A DNA stretch of 64,000 nucleotides, from the NCBI GenBank assembly GCA_965200355.1, contig OZ241351.1:930001-994000 (forward strand), given 5' to 3'. The notes below the pieces were generated by a model that was given only the letters and a program-made list of their open reading frames with translations, was not told the origin of the DNA and did not search any database. This document shows positions 25,026 to 34,289 of the stretch, one piece after another. This DNA is from Bin18 sp965200355. GTDB lineage: Bacteria; Desulfobacterota; Binatia; Bin18. The position numbers were made by a program, and so were the translations under genes. Numbering within the stretch: position 1 is the stretch's first letter; the number at the start of each line of letters is the position of its first letter.

Positions 25026-25967
25026 TTATCTCCGCTGCTGTCCTGGCCCTGATGGCTGCCCGGCCCGCTCGTCGGGAGCGGTCGCCTTTGCCGCCCTGAC
25101 CGTCTGGCAGTGGGCGGTCACAATCCGGTTGATATCCCGCGCATATCCGCCGCCCAAGGTCACGGCCAGGGGAATGCCCGCCCGTCGGGCGAAGTCGCAC
25201 GTTATCCGGTCCCGTTCTTCGGCTCCAGCCATCGACAGCGCCAGTTTGCCAAACCGGTCGCCCTGGAGCACATCTACCCCAGCCTGGTACAGGATCAAGC
25301 CCGGCCGGGCGCGTTCGAGCAGCACCGGCAGACTCGCCTCAAGCCGCTGGAGATAGGCTTCGTCCGGCGTACCGTCCGGCAGGGCGATGTCCCACGCGCT
25401 GTGTTCTTTATGGGCGGGGTAATTATTGGCCGCGTGCATGGAAAAGGTGAAGGTATCCGGGTCGGCCTGACACAAGGCCGCGGTCCCGTTCCCCTGGTGC
25501 ACGTCAAGGTCGAGCACCAGGGCCCGCGCGATACGCCCCTCTGCCCGCAGTCGCCTCAGGGCAATCACCAGGTCATTAAAAATGCAGTAGCCCTCGCCGT
25601 GGTCGGCAAAGGCGTGATGGGTGCCCCCGGCCAGATTGGCGGCAATCCCATCCCTCAGCGCGGCCCGGGCCGCCCCGAGCGTGCCGCCCAGCACGGCAAA
25701 CGCGCGCTGGACCAGTTGTCGGGACCAAGGCAGGCCAAGGCGGAGCAGGGCCTTGCGTTCCAGCCTGCCGTTCAGAAAGGCGTGAACATAGGCCGGCGTA
25801 TGCACGCGCAGAATATCCGCCAGCGCTATCGGCTGCGGCTCCACGATTTCCGCTGGCGTCAGGCTGCCCTCGGCCAGCAATCGTTCCGGGACGAGGCGAT
25901 ATTTGTCCATAGGGTAGGAGTGATGGCCCAGGGGGACAGTGTAGCGAGCAGAAGTAAAGGCTTGCAT
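25026..25967 (-). CDS. Histone-deacetylase-family (acetoin utilisation/APAH-like) amidohydrolase
   Basis: A 313-residue zinc amidohydrolase. Motifs in order: PSYPMDKYRLVPERL-like N-terminus, the catalytic pair in AGGTHHAFADHGEGYCIFND, zinc ligands in VLDLDVHQGNGTA, the aspartate in YQAGVDVLQGDRFGKLAL, and a glycine turn TLGGGYA before the end. Bacterial members deacetylate proteins, acetylpolyamines or small acetylated compounds. ATG 25967 follows AAGGAG at 5 nt. The DUF2939-like gene ends 2 bp upstream, so both form one transcript. Confidence 0.88.
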   Translation of the reverse strand: MQAFTSARYTVPLGHHSYPMDKYRLVPERLLAEGSLTPAEIVEPQPIALADILRVHTPAYVHAFLNGRLERKALLRLGLPWSRQLVQRAFAVLGGTLGAARAALRDGIAANLAGGTHHAFADHGEGYCIFNDLVIALRRLRAEGRIARALVLDLDVHQGNGTAALCQADPDTFTFSMHAANNYPAHKEHSAWDIALPDGTPDEAYLQRLEASLPVLLERARPGLILYQAGVDVLQGDRFGKLALSMAGAEERDRITCDFARRAGIPLAVTLGGGYARDINRIVTAHCQTVRAAKATAPDERAGQPSGPGQQRR

Positions 25968-25969
25968 CC

Positions 25970-26503
25970 TCACTCCTTGAATACCGCCTGCATCAGCGCC
26001 GGCACATTCGTAACCCGGACAACGCGCCACCCGCCGGCTGGGGTTGAGCGGAGGCCAATTTCAATCGCTTGGCCGCTGTCGAGGGGCACGGAAAAATAGC
26101 GGATGTCTCCCCGCGTGTCGCCGCCGATGAGCGTGCCAATAAGGGCAACGGTCGGAATCTGGGGAAGCGCCAAGTCCGTATTGTGAAAGGCTTGCTGTAC
26201 GGCAAACGTCGCGCCGGCCTTGGCCAGGTCATGGACCTCCCGGGCCAAACTCTTGAGGCCCTGGTGCAGCAGCCCGGCCAGGGAGTCTGGCGGTTGTGGG
26301 TCCGCCGGCAGCCTCTGCCCCAAATCCTCCAGGGCATAGCCGACCACACTGTCGATATCGACATAGTGCGTAAACGTCTCATAGTTCCGTGTCTTGAGGG
26401 CCTGCTGGATGTGATAGACCGAATAGGAAGGGGTCTGCATCCAGGCGTAGGCTCCACCGAGTCCGAGCAGGACACACAGCACGACCGCGCGCAGGCTTTT
26501 CAT
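25970..26503 (-). CDS. DUF2939-like membrane-anchored protein
   Basis: A 177-residue protein with one N-terminal hydrophobic segment (AVVLCVLLGLGGAYAW), a signal anchor. The rest is likely periplasmic and contains YSVYHIQQALKTRNYETFTHYVD, the early helix typical of DUF2939, plus a later beta-rich stretch that ends WRVVRVTNVPALM. Function unknown. The start could be ATG 26503 or the upstream ATG pair near 26515; none has a strong ribosome site. It is the first gene of a pair with the deacetylase. Confidence 0.75.
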   Translation of the reverse strand: MKSLRAVVLCVLLGLGGAYAWMQTPSYSVYHIQQALKTRNYETFTHYVDIDSVVGYALEDLGQRLPADPQPPDSLAGLLHQGLKSLAREVHDLAKAGATFAVQQAFHNTDLALPQIPTVALIGTLIGGDTRGDIRYFSVPLDSGQAIEIGLRSTPAGGWRVVRVTNVPALMQAVFKE

Positions 26504-26608
26504 AGGCCCCATCATACGGCAGGAAGAGCCGGTCCGAAATGTGGGGTGCGAAGGCCGTCTGAGTCTGGTATGCAGGGGACCGATCACTCGCTGAACATGG
26601 AGAGCGGC

Positions 26609-27496
26609 ATGCAAGCCATAGGGATCCTCTACCCTGGTGATATGGGCCATAATGTGGGGCGCGTGCTGAAAGAAGACGGCTTTGCGGTGGTGACGACGCT
26701 GCTCGGGCGGAGTGCCCGCACGCAACAGCTCAGCGCGCAGGCCGGCATAACCGCTCTCGATTCTCTGAGGGCGGTGGTTGAGCAGGCAGACCTCGTTCTG
26801 TCTATTATTCCCCCAACAGCCGCCCACGCAGTCTCCCACGACTTTGCCCAGGCCGTGCAGCAGGTGAACCGGAGGCCGGTCTTCGTGGACGCGAATGCCG
26901 TCTCTCCCATGACCGTTGGCCGGGTGGGGGAGACGATTCGGGCGGCCGGCTGTGACTTTCTCGATGCCTGTATCATTGGTCCGGCCCGGGATGTCCGGGG
27001 GCGGTGTACCGTGTATGTCAGCGGTCCGAACGTCCGGGGGTTTGAGGCCGCGCTCGGGAAATCGCTCCGTATGCACCCGCTAGGGGACGCCATTGGCCAA
27101 GCCTCGGCCTTTAAGATGTTGTTCTCCGGGCTCAATAAAGGACTGGTTGCCGTGCTGAGCGAGCTGACCGTGGCGGCCCAGGAATATGATTGCCTGGATG
27201 ATTTACTCGCCTGCTATACCGAGCTTTTTCCAGGGGTCATGCAGGCCCTGGAATGGCTCATGCCGACCTACCCCTTTCACGCCGCCAGACGGGCGGAAGA
27301 AATGCGGGAGCTGGCCGAGACGCTGGAACATCTGGGCTCTTCGGCGGTCATGGCGCGCGGGACTCAGCACACCCTGGCTGAGATTGGCCAGCGTCACCTG
27401 ACCACCCGATTCCCGGAGTATGGAGAACATGGCTGGACGCTCCGTCAGGTGATTGAGGCGCTCGGCCAATGTGGAGCGCTGAAACGGCGGCCCTGA
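26609..27496 (+). CDS. 6-phosphogluconate-dehydrogenase-like NAD(P)-binding protein with DUF1932 C-terminus
   Basis: A 295-residue beta-hydroxyacid-dehydrogenase-type protein. The N-terminus GILYPGDMGHNVGRVLKEDG is a Rossmann motif where the usual G-x-G-x-x-G is G-x-M-G-x-x-x-G. The substrate region has DANAVSPMTV and DACIIGPARD, and the lysine region SAFKMLFSGLNKG. The C-terminal half matches DUF1932. Members reduce or oxidise hydroxyacid-like substrates of unknown identity. ATG 26609 has GGAGAG close upstream; an ATG at 26597 is also possible. Confidence 0.87.
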   Translation: MQAIGILYPGDMGHNVGRVLKEDGFAVVTTLLGRSARTQQLSAQAGITALDSLRAVVEQADLVLSIIPPTAAHAVSHDFAQAVQQVNRRPVFVDANAVSPMTVGRVGETIRAAGCDFLDACIIGPARDVRGRCTVYVSGPNVRGFEAALGKSLRMHPLGDAIGQASAFKMLFSGLNKGLVAVLSELTVAAQEYDCLDDLLACYTELFPGVMQALEWLMPTYPFHAARRAEEMRELAETLEHLGSSAVMARGTQHTLAEIGQRHLTTRFPEYGEHGWTLRQVIEALGQCGALKRRP

Positions 27497-27530
27497 TATG
27501 CCGCTGTCCCGGTTCGCGTTTGCCCTTCTG

Positions 27531-27626
27531 CTCCCCCTTGGGGGGAGAGACAAGAGGCGGGCAGGATGCCCGCGTTCCCAGGACTTGCTCCCTCTCCCCT
27601 GGAGGGAGAGGGCTGGGGTGAGGGGG
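27531..27626. repeat. Cluster of family B, A and B palindromic repeats
   Basis: Three elements fill the gap before the antiporter operon end: CTCCCCCTTGGGGGGAG (27531-27547), a family A palindrome GCGGGCA-gga-TGCCCGC (27557-27573) followed by GTTCCCAGG, and a family B hairpin with CCCTCTCCC/GGGAGAGGG arms (27588-27626). The same families occur inside genes at 15827, 22434 and 37046. Confidence 0.7.
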
Positions 27627-27641
27627 CCACCGGACGCGACG

Positions 27642-27998
27642 CTATCGGTTCGTATCCAGCCATTTCTTGAAATCATCCACGACGCCGCCCTGCCACAGGG
27701 ACACGCCGGCACGGTAAGCGGCCCGGGCGATCATATGCGCCCCAACTGGAGCAGTGAGAAAGAGAAAGAGGACGATCAAGGATTCCTTCAAGCCCGAGGA
27801 CAGCCCCAAGTATCGCAGGTAGAGCAACGAGGCCAGGACCATCCCCGCCACCCCAAAGGTCGTGCTCTTACTCGTTGCGTGCATACGGGCGTACACATCT
27901 CTCAGCCGTAATAAGCCAAAAGTCCCGGTCAGGAGAAAAAACAGGCCGAGCAGCAAGAGGATACTAACCAGGGCGTCGAGTATGGAGGGGACTTCCAT
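27642..27998 (-). CDS. mnhG: Mrp/Mnh Na+/H+ antiporter subunit G
   Basis: A 118-residue protein with three hydrophobic segments and the subunit G core LLTGTFGLLRLRDVYARMHATSK. It is needed for assembly of the Mrp complex in the inner membrane. ATG 27998 is the likely start. It overlaps mnhF by 35 bp, the last gene of a six-gene operon read right to left. Confidence 0.92.
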   Translation of the reverse strand: MEVPSILDALVSILLLLGLFFLLTGTFGLLRLRDVYARMHATSKSTTFGVAGMVLASLLYLRYLGLSSGLKESLIVLFLFLTAPVGAHMIARAAYRAGVSLWQGGVVDDFKKWLDTNR

Positions 27999-28266
27999 CA
28001 ATCACCGTTCCTCTCAGCAGATATTTGGCCGCGGCGACCGTCCCTAAAAAGGACAGAATGGCCAGCACCAGGGCAACATCGATATACAGCTCACTTTGCG
28101 CCCGAATCGAAACCACGACGATAGCGGCAACCAGATTGACCGCGATATTATCGAGGGCGACCACCCGGTCGGGAATCGTGGGACCACGCAACGCGCGGTA
28201 CGCACTGAGTAAGATCGAGAGCGTGATCCCCAGCAGCACAACAACAGAAACAACGGGCGTAATCAT
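27964..28266 (-). CDS. mnhF: Mrp/Mnh antiporter subunit F
   Basis: A 100-residue protein with three membrane helices and the subunit F block RGPTIPDRVVALDNIAVNLVA, containing the conserved acidic residue used in ion coupling. Its ATG overlaps the mnhE stop by 4 bp and its 3' end overlaps mnhG by 35 bp, so translation is tightly coupled. The last 15 residues (IDGSPLHTRRPG) are polar. Confidence 0.92.
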   Translation of the reverse strand: MITPVVSVVVLLGITLSILLSAYRALRGPTIPDRVVALDNIAVNLVAAIVVVSIRAQSELYIDVALVLAILSFLGTVAAAKYLLRGTVIDGSPLHTRRPG

Positions 28267-28742
28267 TGGGTAATGCGTAGCAGATAATGTTCAAATCCGT
28301 CTTTAATCACCCGGATTTCTTCCTCTACATCAGCGACATCCAGAAAGTGAATAAACAAAAACTGTCGGTCCGGGCTCACCTCGACCGACAGGGTTCCCGG
28401 CGTCAGGGTAATCATATTCGCCAGCAAGGTAATCAGGACATCGTCCTGCAAAGACAGGGGGTAGGCCACAATGCCGGGCCGGACGGTCAGCTTCGGGGCT
28501 AAGACCAGTCTGACTACCGTCCAGTTGGCAATCAGGAGTTCCTTTACAAAGAAAAAACTGAGTCGCACGCTGAGCATGACCTTCCGAAAATAGCGCCGCT
28601 CTTGGTGAAAGGAGCGTGGAAAAAACAGCATGGCCAAGAGACCGACCAGAGAACCAATCAGCAGTTGGCGCAAGGATATCTCATTTTGCAGCAGGCACCA
28701 GGCAAAGGCCAGAATGATATTGAAAAAAACACGGGTCATCAT
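28263..28742 (-). CDS. mnhE: Mrp/Mnh antiporter subunit E
   Basis: A protein of about 159 residues with two N-terminal helices (VFFNIILAFAWCLLQ; LIGSLVGLLAMLFFP) and a soluble tail with LANMITLTPGTLSVEVSPD, the mark of subunit E. An open frame reaches a TTG at 28757, but ATG 28742 has AGGGGG 6 nt upstream. It lies 27 bp after mnhD. Confidence 0.9.
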   Translation of the reverse strand: MMTRVFFNIILAFAWCLLQNEISLRQLLIGSLVGLLAMLFFPRSFHQERRYFRKVMLSVRLSFFFVKELLIANWTVVRLVLAPKLTVRPGIVAYPLSLQDDVLITLLANMITLTPGTLSVEVSPDRQFLFIHFLDVADVEEEIRVIKDGFEHYLLRITQ

Positions 28743-28769
28743 AATCAGCCCCCTCAATCAGCCGCGCCC

Positions 28770-30269
28770 TTACGAGACGTCCGGTCCCAAGACTGCCGTA
28801 ATATACACGCGCGGCTCAACGACCTGTGCCGCGGCGGTCTGCGCCACGCTATACAGGAGACCAGGGAACAGGCCAATCCCTACAATAAAAAAGACGAGCA
28901 GCACAATGCCGGGCAAGAGGGGGAGGAGTGGGACCGGCCGGCGCTCGCCGGCCGCTTCGCCCCAGAAGACCCCGTTCCAGATTTTGAGCATAGAGGCCAG
29001 CGTCAGCAGGCCGCCCACAAGCCCAAAACCCACATAGCCGTAGCGCCCTATCTCCACCCCGGCCTGCAACACGATAAATTTACTGAAAAACCCGGCTAAC
29101 GGGGGAATGCCGGCCAGGCTCAAGGCCGCCAGCAAAAAGAGAATGCTCAAGGGGATGGAGTGGGATTGCAGCCCCCCCACCGCCTTGAGGTGGGTCGTCC
29201 CGGTTGCGGCCTGCACCACGCCGGCAATCAGAAACAGGGCAGACTTGGCCAACACGTAGGGCACCATATAAAAGAGGGCACCGGCCAATGCCTGCGGCGT
29301 CAACAGGCCGATGCCCAGCATGAGATAACCGATCTGACTTATGATGTGGTAGGATAGAATCCGCTTCATGTCCATCTGGGACAGCGCGCCAAAAACGCCT
29401 AGGAGCATCGTCAGGACGGCCAGTATCAGCAGCAGTTCGTGCAGGGCCGGGTCATGGCGGAAGAGCAGCGTAAAGGTCCGAAAGATGGCATACACGCCGA
29501 CCTTGGTCAGAATCCCGCCAAAGAAGGCGCTCAGCCCCGCCGGGGGCTGGAAATACGGGCCGGGCAGCCAGAAATAGAGCGGAAAGATGGCCGCCTTGGT
29601 CCCAAACACAAACAAAAAGACCAGAGCCAGAATCGTCAGCGTGGGGTCCAGCTCCCCGGATGTGGTCTGAATTTTATGGGCCAGGTCCGCCATATTGAGC
29701 GTGCCCATCGTCCGGTACAGCACCGACAGGCTGATCAGAAAAAAGGCCGAGGCGATCAGGTTGATGACCACGTATTTGACCGTCTCCCGCAATTGGCCGG
29801 GTTGTGAGCCCAGGGCCAGGAGCACAAACGACGCAATCAGCAAAATTTCAAAAAAGACAAACAGGTTGAACAAATCTCCGGTGAGAAAGGCCCCGTTCAC
29901 ACCCATAATGAGAATAAAGAAGAGGGGGTAATAAAAATGCTCCTGGTGGGCTTGCTCAACCGTACGCAGCGAGAAGGCCACAACGGCAACCGCAATCGTC
30001 ATGGTCAGGACGACCATGGTCATGCTCAGGATATCGGCAACCAGAATAATGCCGTAGGGTGCGGCCCAGTTGCCCATACGCAGCACGACGATCCCAGCCT
30101 GGCCGGCTTGCAGCAGAGACAGCAGACCCGCGACGGACAGCCCCCACAGCCCCAGACTGACGGCGAGGCTCACCCTGCGCTGAAAGAGGTCCCAGGTGTG
30201 AAAGGCCGCTAATAGCGCTGCGGTGACAACCGGCCCGATAATAAACAGGACAAAGAGGTCCGGGGGCAT
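28770..30269 (-). CDS. mnhD: Mrp/Mnh antiporter subunit D
   Basis: A 499-residue protein homologous to complex I NuoN/NuoM, about 14 membrane helices. It keeps the proton-channel lysines and glutamate in segments such as FNLFVFFEILLIASFVL, FGTKAAIFPLYFWLPG and FFGGILTKVGVYAIFR. The start could be ATG 30269 or GTG 30275; GGAG lies upstream of both. It works with subunit A as the ion-translocating part. The stop of mnhC overlaps the GTG. Confidence 0.93.
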   Translation of the reverse strand: MPPDLFVLFIIGPVVTAALLAAFHTWDLFQRRVSLAVSLGLWGLSVAGLLSLLQAGQAGIVVLRMGNWAAPYGIILVADILSMTMVVLTMTIAVAVVAFSLRTVEQAHQEHFYYPLFFILIMGVNGAFLTGDLFNLFVFFEILLIASFVLLALGSQPGQLRETVKYVVINLIASAFFLISLSVLYRTMGTLNMADLAHKIQTTSGELDPTLTILALVFLFVFGTKAAIFPLYFWLPGPYFQPPAGLSAFFGGILTKVGVYAIFRTFTLLFRHDPALHELLLILAVLTMLLGVFGALSQMDMKRILSYHIISQIGYLMLGIGLLTPQALAGALFYMVPYVLAKSALFLIAGVVQAATGTTHLKAVGGLQSHSIPLSILFLLAALSLAGIPPLAGFFSKFIVLQAGVEIGRYGYVGFGLVGGLLTLASMLKIWNGVFWGEAAGERRPVPLLPLLPGIVLLVFFIVGIGLFPGLLYSVAQTAAAQVVEPRVYITAVLGPDVS

Positions 30270-30271
30270 AC

Positions 30272-30613
30272 TCACTCTTCTCCCCCAGCCAGCTCATCCA
30301 CGGTATCCGAGCCATACACCTGCCTGACCCGAAAGGCCAAGACCGTAGCAAAGGCCGTCATGCCAAAACTAATCACAATCGCGGTGAGGACTAGGGCCTG
30401 GGGGAGCGGGTCCACATACGCCCCATCGGGAGGGGGGGGGATGAGCAGAGGAGGATTGCCGCGCTTCAGCCCGCCTGAGACCATGAGCGCCAGATTGGCC
30501 GCGTGCGAATATAAGGACAAGCCCACGACCACCCGTAATAAATGCCGCTGCAAGATCAAATACGTCCCACAGCCGAAGAGAACCCCGATGAGGCTGATAA
30601 TCATGAGTTCCAC
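30272..30613 (-). CDS. mnhC: Mrp/Mnh antiporter subunit C
   Basis: A 113-residue NuoK-like protein with three helices (LIGVLFGCGTYLILQR; VVVGLSLYSHAANLALMV; ALVLTAIVISFGMTAFATVLAF) and the PLPQALVLTAIVI core of subunit C. GTG 30613 is supported by GAGGAG 6 nt upstream. It starts 3 bp after the mnhA stop. Confidence 0.93.
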   Translation of the reverse strand: MELMIISLIGVLFGCGTYLILQRHLLRVVVGLSLYSHAANLALMVSGGLKRGNPPLLIPPPPDGAYVDPLPQALVLTAIVISFGMTAFATVLAFRVRQVYGSDTVDELAGGEE

Positions 30614-30616
30614 GGG

Positions 30617-33367
30617 TTACTCCTCAGCAATGGCCCGAATAATCCCCAGCGAGGTGCCAACCACGACCAAATAGACCCCAATGTCAAAAACCATAGCCGT
30701 CGCCAGTTCCACCTCACCCAGCAACGGAAAATGATAATAGCCGAACGCGCTGGTCAGAAACGGATAGCCAATGAGGACAGACCCCAATCCCGTGCCGGCG
30801 GCCAGCAGGAGCCCGACCACCACCACCCGGAGCGGCTTCCAGGGCATCTCGTTCGAGAAGGATTCCACATGGAAGGCCATCATCTGAAATGTCATTGCCA
30901 CCGCGGTGAGCACCCCGGCGATAAATCCACCCCCTGGCGCATTATGGCCGCGCAGCAATAAATAAATGGCAAAGACCAGCATCAGATGGAGGGTGAGCCG
31001 GGCAAACGACTGGAGGATAAGCGAAGGGAAGGACAGCATAAACAGGGTGCCCAAAGGCTGCTGCCCCCGGACGCCCAGCCCGACCAGGGCCAGGACGCCC
31101 AGGAGGGCAACGCTGAACACCGTAATCTCTCCCATAGTATCAAAGCCGCGAAAATCAACCAGAATCACGTTGACCACATTATAGCCACCGGTCAGCTGAT
31201 GACTGTTCTCCAGATAGTAGGACGGAATAGCGGAGGGGAGGGAGGGGCCGACATTGGCCGCAAGCAGCAGCAGGCTGACCACGAGCCCCATGCTCACACT
31301 CAGGCCGATATTGAAGAGACGGGTGCGCGGGGCGTAGGGCTGGGGCCGAATCGTCGAGAAGTAGCGCAGCACCAGGAGGAACAGGACGAGGCTGACGGCT
31401 TCGACCAAGACCTGGGTTAAGGCCAGGTCCGGCGCGCTGAAGAGCACAAAAAAGATCGACATGAGCGAGCCGACCAGACCGAGTGACAGCACCAGCACAA
31501 CCCGCGAGTGAGTCCGGCAGCACATGATACCGGCGACCGCCATCAGTCCGGCCAGGCCGATTTCATAGTATTCTGGGCGAACGATATCGACCCGGAGCGT
31601 CATCTCCGCAAAGAAATGCCACAAGGCAATGCTGAGTCCCACGATAAGGGCGACCAGGAGATAGCGGATATAGTCGGTCACCGAGCCGGTCATGTACTGC
31701 ATCCGCGTCCACTGAAAGAGGCGGGTGCAGCACGTCAGCCCGTCGGCATAGACCCGGTTGAACGAATACGCGGCCTGGTACTCGCGTGCGGCCTGAAGAA
31801 AGCGCTGCCGCAGCAAAAAGGCACCGCCCCCCAGGACAATCGTCAGCACACTCAGCCCCAGGGCCGGAGTCAGGCCATGCCACAAGGCCAGATGCAGCTG
31901 CGGCGGAGCCCCGTGCATCACACGAAAAGCCGGCGTCACCAGGGCCGCGGCCAGACCGGGAACGAGCCCGAACAGCACAGCCAAGCCGCTCAGAACGACA
32001 ATCGGCGCAATCAGCCCAAATGTAGCGTGATGCTCAGTGTGAGAAGAGGAATGCTGGTGCTCAGACGGATGGGGGGCCGGGGCGAAAAACGTCCCGTGAA
32101 AAAAAATGAAGGAATACAAAAAAGTCAGACAACTGGCGCTGACGGCCAAGGCTGTGAGAAGCAGATCCACTTCGATGACGCTCTCATAGAATAATTCTTT
32201 ACTCAAGAAACCGCCCAAAGGGGGGAGGCCGGCCATGGCCAGGGAAGCCAAGGTGGCTGCCACCGTCAGGGTCGGCATGAGGGAGCGCAGGCCGCCAAGC
32301 TGACGCAGGTCGCGCGTCCCCGTTTCATGCTCAACCGTCCCCGCAGTTAAAAACAGCGCACCCTTAAAGGCGGCGTGGTTGAGAATGTGCAGGACCGCGG
32401 CAAAGAGGGCGATTTCGGTTTGCAGGCCGAGGAGGAGGACGATCAACCCCAATTGGCTCACCGTAGAGTTGGCCAGTAAGGCTTTGAGATCGACCTGCTT
32501 GCAGGCCAACACGCCGCCCCACACCAGGGTGACGGTCCCAACACTGGTCACAGTGGCGGACCAGATGGGATCGTTCGCAAATAACGGCGTCAGCCGAGCG
32601 ATGATATATAAGCCGGCTTTGACCATGGTGGCAGCGTGCAGATAGGCACTCACTGGAGTTGGGGCCTCCATGGCCGACGGCAGCCAGATATGAAACGGAA
32701 ACTGAGCCGACTTGGTGAAAGCGGCGGCTAAGAAGCACAGTCCTGCGGCGGTGGGTATGGAGGAAGAATTGGCCAGCAGAACCGACAGCTCGAAGGTCCC
32801 GTGCTCGGCATACACCGCCAAAATGCCGAAGAGCATGATCAGGCCGCCAATCGCCGTCAGCCCAAACGCCTTGCTCGCGCCGGCACAGGCCGCGGCCCGC
32901 TGTGAGCGAAACCCGATCAGCAGAAAAGACGCGACGCTCGTCAATTCCCAGAATACGAGCAATAGAACCAGGTTATCGGCCAGCACAACGCCCATCATGG
33001 CGGCATTAAACAAGAGCAGGAAACGGTACAGGCGGGACAGCCCGGGGTCGTCAGCCATGTAGAACGCGGCATACAGAAAAACGCCCACACCCACGCCTGA
33101 GATCAGACCGGTGAAGAGCCAGCTCAGACCGTCTAAGGTGAAGCTCAGGTTGAGCCCCAGGCTCGGCGCCCACGGCCAGGAGCACTGCACCCGCTCTCCT
33201 GCCTGGACCGTGGCCCAGAGCGAAATGACGATAATCAGTTGAAGCGCCGGCACCAGCGTATAGGCCGGGGCCAGCCGCTGCCGCCAACGCTCCGGCCACG
33301 ACAGCAGCGAGCCGAGTAACGGCAGGAGAATCAGACTGATGATGAGAGATTCAGGCACTCCGTTCAT
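30617..33367 (-). CDS. mnhA: Mrp/Mnh antiporter fused subunits A and B
   Basis: A 916-residue protein. Residues 1 to about 770 are the NuoL-like subunit A: TLDGLSWLFTGLISGVGVGV, VFWELTSVASFLLIGFRSQ, then AMEAPTPVSAYLHAATMVKAG and the C-terminal A extension with FSAPDLALTQVLVEAVSLVL. Residues about 785-916 are subunit B (LILQSFARLTLHLMLVFAIY, then LLLRGHNAPGGGFIAGVL). The fusion is the form known from group 2 (Pha) operons of Proteobacteria. With C-G it makes a Na+(K+)/H+ antiporter for sodium and pH tolerance. A separate mnhB is therefore not missing. Confidence 0.93.
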   Translation of the reverse strand: MNGVPESLIISLILLPLLGSLLSWPERWRQRLAPAYTLVPALQLIIVISLWATVQAGERVQCSWPWAPSLGLNLSFTLDGLSWLFTGLISGVGVGVFLYAAFYMADDPGLSRLYRFLLLFNAAMMGVVLADNLVLLLVFWELTSVASFLLIGFRSQRAAACAGASKAFGLTAIGGLIMLFGILAVYAEHGTFELSVLLANSSSIPTAAGLCFLAAAFTKSAQFPFHIWLPSAMEAPTPVSAYLHAATMVKAGLYIIARLTPLFANDPIWSATVTSVGTVTLVWGGVLACKQVDLKALLANSTVSQLGLIVLLLGLQTEIALFAAVLHILNHAAFKGALFLTAGTVEHETGTRDLRQLGGLRSLMPTLTVAATLASLAMAGLPPLGGFLSKELFYESVIEVDLLLTALAVSASCLTFLYSFIFFHGTFFAPAPHPSEHQHSSSHTEHHATFGLIAPIVVLSGLAVLFGLVPGLAAALVTPAFRVMHGAPPQLHLALWHGLTPALGLSVLTIVLGGGAFLLRQRFLQAAREYQAAYSFNRVYADGLTCCTRLFQWTRMQYMTGSVTDYIRYLLVALIVGLSIALWHFFAEMTLRVDIVRPEYYEIGLAGLMAVAGIMCCRTHSRVVLVLSLGLVGSLMSIFFVLFSAPDLALTQVLVEAVSLVLFLLVLRYFSTIRPQPYAPRTRLFNIGLSVSMGLVVSLLLLAANVGPSLPSAIPSYYLENSHQLTGGYNVVNVILVDFRGFDTMGEITVFSVALLGVLALVGLGVRGQQPLGTLFMLSFPSLILQSFARLTLHLMLVFAIYLLLRGHNAPGGGFIAGVLTAVAMTFQMMAFHVESFSNEMPWKPLRVVVVGLLLAAGTGLGSVLIGYPFLTSAFGYYHFPLLGEVELATAMVFDIGVYLVVVGTSLGIIRAIAEE

Positions 33368-33530
33368 CTCTCATAAATAGGGGCGAGTGACTAGGGGTCA
33401 GTGGCAAGCGTCAGTCCCGCCCAAGCGGGCGTTGCGCCTCATATGTCTCGTGAAACGCTCAGGTCGTCAGTTCCCTTCTGCCCCTCAGACCTGGTACACG
33501 AGTATCAGCATTGCAGGCAAGGAGAAGCGT

Positions 33531-34289
33531 ATGAGCCTGACAGGGAAAGTCGCCCTGGTGACGGGCGCGTCACGGGGTATTGGTCACGCGATTGCGCGCA
33601 AACTGGCGCAAGAGGGCGCACGGGTTGCTATTCATTACCATCAAAACCAGGCCGCGGCTGAGGACACCCTCACGGCCCTGCCTGACGGCGCCCATCAGAT
33701 TTTTCAAGCCGATATTGCCGATGCAACCGCGGTAGAAGCGGTGCTGTCGGCGGTCATCAGTCAAATGGGCGGGCTCCAAATCGTTGTGAACAACGCCGCG
33801 ATTAACGAGTGGCAGCCACCGCTACGGGTTGACTATGCGGTGTGGAACGACGTATGGCAGCGCTCGCTCGACACCAACCTGGTTGGCCCGGCCAATGTGA
33901 TGTTCTGGGCCGCCCGGCATATGGCCGAAAACGGTGGGGGCCACATCGTGAATATCTCCTCACGGGGCGCTTTTCGGGGAACGCCCAAAGCGCCGGCCTA
34001 CGCGGCGAGTAAGGCCGGCCTCAACGCGCTGAGTCAGTCGCTGGCCCAAGCCTTTGCCCCCCATCACATCTTTGTGTACGTGGTTGCCCCAGGCTTTGTG
34101 GAAACCGATATGTCCGCGGCCATTCTTGCCAGTCCCCGCGGCGAGGCCATCCGTCAGCAGAGCCCACTCGGTCGAGTCGGCCGGCCGGAAGAGGTGGCCG
34201 CCGCCGTCGCCTTTCTCGCCTCGGGTCAAGCAAATTTTGCAACCGGCACCATTGTGGATGTGAACGGGGCTTCGTATTTACGCACGTGA
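33531..34289 (+). CDS. SDR-family oxidoreductase
   Basis: A 252-residue short-chain dehydrogenase. The cofactor loop is VTGASRGIGHAIA, the NNAAINEW motif follows, and the catalytic triad is Ser in NISSRGAF with YAASKAG. The PGFVETDMSA loop and C-terminal GTIVDVNGASYL are like FabG/glucose-dehydrogenase relatives. The exact substrate is unknown. ATG 33531 has AAGGAGA. The open frame upstream to 33387 is not supported. The 3' end overlaps the end of the convergent coxL-like gene by 12 bp. Confidence 0.9.
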   Translation: MSLTGKVALVTGASRGIGHAIARKLAQEGARVAIHYHQNQAAAEDTLTALPDGAHQIFQADIADATAVEAVLSAVISQMGGLQIVVNNAAINEWQPPLRVDYAVWNDVWQRSLDTNLVGPANVMFWAARHMAENGGGHIVNISSRGAFRGTPKAPAYAASKAGLNALSQSLAQAFAPHHIFVYVVAPGFVETDMSAAILASPRGEAIRQQSPLGRVGRPEEVAAAVAFLASGQANFATGTIVDVNGASYLRT

